Below, piece after piece: positions 5,718-8,965 of a stretch of 8,965 nucleotides of DNA (position 1 is its first letter; each line of letters starts with the position of its first letter). Under the pieces are notes generated by a model. That model was not told the origin of the DNA and searched no databases. It worked only from the letters and a program-made list of their open reading frames with translations. Made by a program: the position numbers and the translations under genes. This stretch comes from Zavarzinia sp. (GTDB lineage Bacteria > Pseudomonadota > Alphaproteobacteria > Zavarziniales > Zavarziniaceae), in contig JAQVKV010000051.1 in assembly GCA_028694545.1 (NCBI GenBank), positions 1 through 8,965 of the forward strand, read 5' to 3'.

Positions 5718-6920
5718 ATGCCTCTGCCGTCGCGGAATTCTTTGTCGATCGCCTTTTCCGCCGTCCTTCTGGCCGGCGCGCTGGCGCTGACCGGCTGTGA
5801 CCAGCAGCAGGCGGGCGCGGGCGGCATGCAGGGGGCGCCCGGGGCTGCTCCTGTCGGTTTCGTCACGGTCGAGGCGGCGCCGGTCATCATTTCCAGCGAA
5901 TTGTCGGGCCGTACGAGCGCCTATCGCGTTGCCGAGATCCGGCCCCAGGTCACCGGCATCATCACCGAACGTCTGTTCGAGGAAGGGGCCGAGGTCGCGG
6001 CCGGCGCCCCCCTTTACCAGATCGATCCCGCGACCTATCAGGCCACGGTCGAAAGCGCGGAGGCGGCCGTCGCGCGCGCCGATGCCGGGGTGGAGATCGC
6101 CCGCCTGAACGAGAAGCGCTATCGCGAACTGGTGAAGACCAGCGCGGTCAGCCGCCAGAATTACGACGATGCCGTCGCCGCCCTGAAGCAGGCGCAGGCC
6201 GACGCCGCTTCCGCCCGCGCCGCCCTGACGGCGGCGCGCATCGATCTGGAGCGCGCGCGCATCGTGGCGCCCATCGCGGGTCGTATCGGCCGTTCCGCCG
6301 TGACCCAGGGCGCGCTGGTCACCGCCAATCAGGCGACCGCGCTCGCGACCATCCAGCAGCTCGATCCGATTTTCGTCGACGTCACCCAGTCGAGCGCCGA
6401 TCTCCTGCGCCTGAAGGCGGAGATGGCCAGCGGCCGCCTGTCGGGCGTTGATGCCGAGAATTCGACCGTCACCCTGACCCTCGAGGATGGCTCGACCTAC
6501 GGCGCCACGGGCAAGCTGAAGTTTTCCGAGGCGACGGTGAACGAGAGCACGGGCGCCGTCACCCTGCGGGCCGTCTTCCCCAATGCCGACCAGCGCCTGC
6601 TGCCCGGCATGTTCGTGCGCGCGACCGTCCAGCTCGGTGTCGATCCCAAGGGCATCCTGGTGCCGCAGCAGGGCGTGACCCGCAGCCCGACCGGCCAGGC
6701 CACCGCCATGGTGATCGGCGAGGGCGACGTGGTTGAACAGCGCGTGATCGTGGCGGACCGCGCCATGGGCGACAAATGGCTGGTGACCGACGGACTGAAG
6801 CCCGGCGATCGCCTGATCGTCGACGGCCTGCAGAAGATCCACCCGGGCGCCAAGGTGACGCCGGTGCCGGCAGGGGCCGCTCCCGCCGAAGGCGCCGCGC
6901 CGGCCGGCCCCGCGCAGTAA
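5718..6920 (+). CDS. acrA: RND efflux periplasmic adaptor lipoprotein, AcrA/MexA type
   Basis: This 400-residue protein is the membrane-fusion subunit that links an inner-membrane RND pump to an outer-membrane channel. It starts with a lipoprotein signal peptide: a hydrophobic stretch at about 10-24, then lipobox LTGC with Cys27 as the lipidated residue. Asp28 at position +2 favours retention in the inner membrane. The mature part shows strong AcrA-like stretches: GRTSAYRVAEIRPQV near 64-78, the lipoyl half-motif LYQIDPATYQA at 99-109, an Ala-rich coiled-coil hairpin at about 110-180, then PIAGRIGRS (185-193), LDPIFVDVTQSSADLLRLK (215-233), LLPGMFVRA (294-302) and GDKWLVTDGLKPGDR (351-365). 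The C-terminal tail is Ala/Pro/Gly-rich. The ATG at 5718 follows an AGG by 6 nt; an earlier in-frame ATG (5667) would spoil the signal peptide. The permease gene begins 12 nt after its stop. The symbol reflects similarity; mexA or ttgA would be equally fair. Confidence 0.93.
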   Translation: MPLPSRNSLSIAFSAVLLAGALALTGCDQQQAGAGGMQGAPGAAPVGFVTVEAAPVIISSELSGRTSAYRVAEIRPQVTGIITERLFEEGAEVAAGAPLYQIDPATYQATVESAEAAVARADAGVEIARLNEKRYRELVKTSAVSRQNYDDAVAALKQAQADAASARAALTAARIDLERARIVAPIAGRIGRSAVTQGALVTANQATALATIQQLDPIFVDVTQSSADLLRLKAEMASGRLSGVDAENSTVTLTLEDGSTYGATGKLKFSEATVNESTGAVTLRAVFPNADQRLLPGMFVRATVQLGVDPKGILVPQQGVTRSPTGQATAMVIGEGDVVEQRVIVADRAMGDKWLVTDGLKPGDRLIVDGLQKIHPGAKVTPVPAGAAPAEGAAPAGPAQ

Positions 6921-6932
6921 GGCAGGGGCATC

Positions 6933-8965
6933 ATGGCCAGTTTCTTCATCGACCGCCCGATCTTTGCGTGGGTGATCGCCATCGTCATCATGCTGGCGGG
7001 CGGTCTCTCCATCATGGGCTTGCCGATCGCGCAATATCCGGCGATCGCGCCGACCACGATCACGGTGCAGTCCAATTATCCCGGCGCGTCGGCCAAGGCG
7101 CTCGAGGAATCGGTGACCCAGGTCATCGAGCAGCGGATGAAGGGCATCGACAATCTCCGCTATATTTCCTCGACCTCGTCGTCCTCGGGCGTTTCCGTCA
7201 TTACCCTGACCTTCGAGGCCGGTACCAATTCCGACATCGCGCAGGTGCAGGTTCAGAACAAGCTGGCGCTCGCCATGCCCAGCCTGCCCCAGTCGGTGCA
7301 GCAGCAGGGCGTGACGGTCGCCAAATCCGCCCGCAACTTCCTGATGGTGATCGGCCTCGTCGCCGGTGACAGCGGTCTCAACCAGTCCGACCTCGCCGAC
7401 TATATCGGCACAAGTCTGCTCGATCCCCTGAGCCGGGTCGAAGGCGTGGGCGACGTCCAGCTCTTCGGCACGCAATATGCGATGCGCATCTGGCTCGATC
7501 CGGCCAAGCTGAATGCCTTCGGTCTCACAACGGCCGATGTTCTGGCCGCGATCCGGGCCCAGAACGTCCAGGTTTCGGCCGGCCAGCTCGGCGGCACGCC
7601 GCCGATGCCGGGTCAGGAACTGAACGCGACCATCGTCTCCCAGAGCCTGATGAACACGCCCGAGCAGTTCAGGGCAATCCTGCTCAAGGGCGGGCAGGAC
7701 GGTTCGAGCGTCCGCCTTGGCGATGTGGCGCGGGTCCAGGTAGGCGCCGAAAGCTACGAAGTCATCGCCCGCTACAACGGCGAGCCGGCGGCGGGCATCG
7801 GCCTGAAGCTGGCGTCGGACGCGAACGCGCTGGCGACGGCGGACGCGGTCCGGGCCAAGATGACCGAACTTTCGGCCTTCTTCCCGGCGGGTGTTCGCGC
7901 CGTCTACCCCTATGACACCACGCCCTTCGTTCAGATTTCGATCGAAGAGGTGGTGAAGACGCTGATCGAGGCGATCATCCTCGTCTTCATCGTCATGTAT
8001 GTCTTCCTGCAGAATTTCCGGGCAACCCTGATCCCGACGATCGCCGTGCCCGTGGTGCTGCTCGGCACGTTCGCCGTGCTCTTCTCGCTCGGCTATTCGA
8101 TCAACGTGCTCACCATGTTCGCCATGGTGCTGGCCATCGGCCTGCTGGTCGACGACGCCATCGTCGTCGTCGAGAACGTCGAGCGCGTCATGTCGGAAGA
8201 AGGGCTGCCCCCGCGCGAGGCGACGCGGAAATCCATGAAGCAGATCACCGGGGCATTGATCGGCATCGCCCTGGTGCTGTCCGCCGTCTTCGTGCCCATG
8301 GCGTTCTTCTCGGGCTCGGCCGGTGTCATCTATCGCCAGTTCTCCGTCACCATCGTCTCGGCCATGGTGCTGTCGGTCCTGGTTGCCCTGATCCTGACCC
8401 CGGCGCTCTGCGCGACCCTGCTGAAGCCGGTCGAGGTCGGCCACGGCCTGACGCGCAAGGGTCCCTTCGGCTGGTTCAACCGGGCGTTCGATGCCTCCAG
8501 CCGTGCCTATCAGCGCACGGTCGGACGGCTCCTGCGCAAGATCCCCCATGTCATGGTGGTCTTCATCGCGCTTGTCGTCGGCCTCGGCTTCCTGTTCGTG
8601 CGCCTGCCCACCTCCTTCCTGCCGGACGAGGACCAGGGCATCATGTTCATGCAGGCGCAATTGCCCGTCGGCTCCACCCAGGAGCGCACGATGGATGTTG
8701 TGAAGCAGGTCGAGCAGCAGTTCCTGGTCGGCCAGAAGGAAGCGGTGCGTTCCATCTTCACCGTCCAGGGCTTCAGCTTCGGCGGCAATGGCCAGAACGT
8801 CGCGATCGGCTTCATCGGCCTGCGCGACTGGGCGGAGCGCACGCGCCCGGATCTGGCGGTCGGGGCGGTCACGGGCAAGGCTTTCGGGGCTTTCGCGGGC
8901 ATTCGCGACGCCATGGTCTTCGCCTTCGCGCCGCCCGCCGTTCTCGAACTCGGCAATGCCACGGG
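6933..8965 (+). CDS. acrB: RND multidrug efflux permease, AcrB/MexB type (3' end outside window)
   Basis: The frame is open from ATG 6933 to the right edge and gives 677 residues of a family that is normally about 1,030-1,050 long. It encodes the proton-driven inner-membrane pump that exports drugs and other amphiphilic compounds through the adaptor and an outer-membrane channel. Visible are TM1 (about 9-28), the first porter region, TM2-TM6 (about 342-500), TM7 (541-556) and the start of the second porter region. The proton-relay pair Asp407-Asp408 in [18 protein letters not shown] sits at exactly AcrB numbering, as do the pocket residues Phe136 and Phe178. The switch loop is present as [10 protein letters not shown] (613-622), with Asn619 where AcrB has Arg620. 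[12 protein letters not shown] follows TM7 as in AcrB. The relay lysine (Lys940 in AcrB) is beyond the window. AGGGG lies 4 nt before the start. It shares a transcript with the adaptor gene. Confidence 0.96.
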   Translation, partial: MASFFIDRPIFAWVIAIVIMLAGGLSIMGLPIAQYPAIAPTTITVQSNYPGASAKALEESVTQVIEQRMKGIDNLRYISSTSSSSGVSVITLTFEAGTNSDIAQVQVQNKLALAMPSLPQSVQQQGVTVAKSARNFLMVIGLVAGDSGLNQSDLADYIGTSLLDPLSRVEGVGDVQLFGTQYAMRIWLDPAKLNAFGLTTADVLAAIRAQNVQVSAGQLGGTPPMPGQELNATIVSQSLMNTPEQFRAILLKGGQDGSSVRLGDVARVQVGAESYEVIARYNGEPAAGIGLKLASDANALATADAVRAKMTELSAFFPAGVRAVYPYDTTPFVQISIEEVVKTLIEAIILVFIVMYVFLQNFRATLIPTIAVPVVLLGTFAVLFSLGYSINVLTMFAMVLAIGLLVDDAIVVVENVERVMSEEGLPPREATRKSMKQITGALIGIALVLSAVFVPMAFFSGSAGVIYRQFSVTIVSAMVLSVLVALILTPALCATLLKPVEVGHGLTRKGPFGWFNRAFDASSRAYQRTVGRLLRKIPHVMVVFIALVVGLGFLFVRLPTSFLPDEDQGIMFMQAQLPVGSTQERTMDVVKQVEQQFLVGQKEAVRSIFTVQGFSFGGNGQNVAIGFIGLRDWAERTRPDLAVGAVTGKAFGAFAGIRDAMVFAFAPPAVLELGNAT

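Noticed and set aside
5595..8660. A 1,021-codon open frame on the minus strand opposite the efflux genes
   Set aside because: Its product is His/Asp/Arg/Gly-rich with no recognisable domain, which is typical of an antisense frame in high-GC DNA. The plus strand encodes clear AcrA and AcrB homologues over the same bases.

Overview
The window is gene-dense, high-GC DNA with strongly G/C-ending codons. Together with the protein types, this suggests an alphaproteobacterium; that is an inference from composition and general protein character, not from a marker gene. There are nine protein-coding genes, two of them cut by the window edges. I see no RNA gene, mobile element or CRISPR array. The only gene-free stretches are about 190 and 170 bases long.

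Left block (1-2673, minus strand, read right to left): an acyl-CoA dehydrogenase, then an unrecognised two-helix membrane protein, then a TRIC/UPF0126-type cation channel protein, then the first 20 codons of a second gene whose N terminus closely resembles the unrecognised membrane protein. The spacings are 2 nt, an 8-nt overlap and 13 nt, so this looks like one transcription unit. It mixes a soluble flavoenzyme with membrane proteins, two of which look like duplicates flanking the channel gene.

Middle block (2862-4920, plus strand, divergent from the first): a 500-residue HerA/FtsK-like ATPase (DUF87 type) with an added C-terminal region that looks like a winged helix, followed 13 nt later by a DinB-fold metal-binding protein. 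No NurA nuclease, the usual HerA partner, is present in the window.

Right block (4936-8965): a TetR-family repressor gene on the minus strand, divergent from an AcrA/MexA-type periplasmic adaptor lipoprotein and an AcrB/MexB-type RND pump permease on the plus strand. The permease is open at the right edge, with 677 of roughly 1,045 residues present. A perfect 20-bp palindrome at 5583-5602 lies between the repressor and the pump genes, in the spacer of a plausible repressor promoter. This is the standard layout of a locally controlled multidrug efflux operon: the TetR protein would repress itself and probably the pump until a ligand binds it.

I did not find a convincing new defence or mobile system. 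The points most worth following up are the duplicated unknown membrane proteins around the channel gene, the stand-alone HerA-like ATPase, and the palindromic operator.
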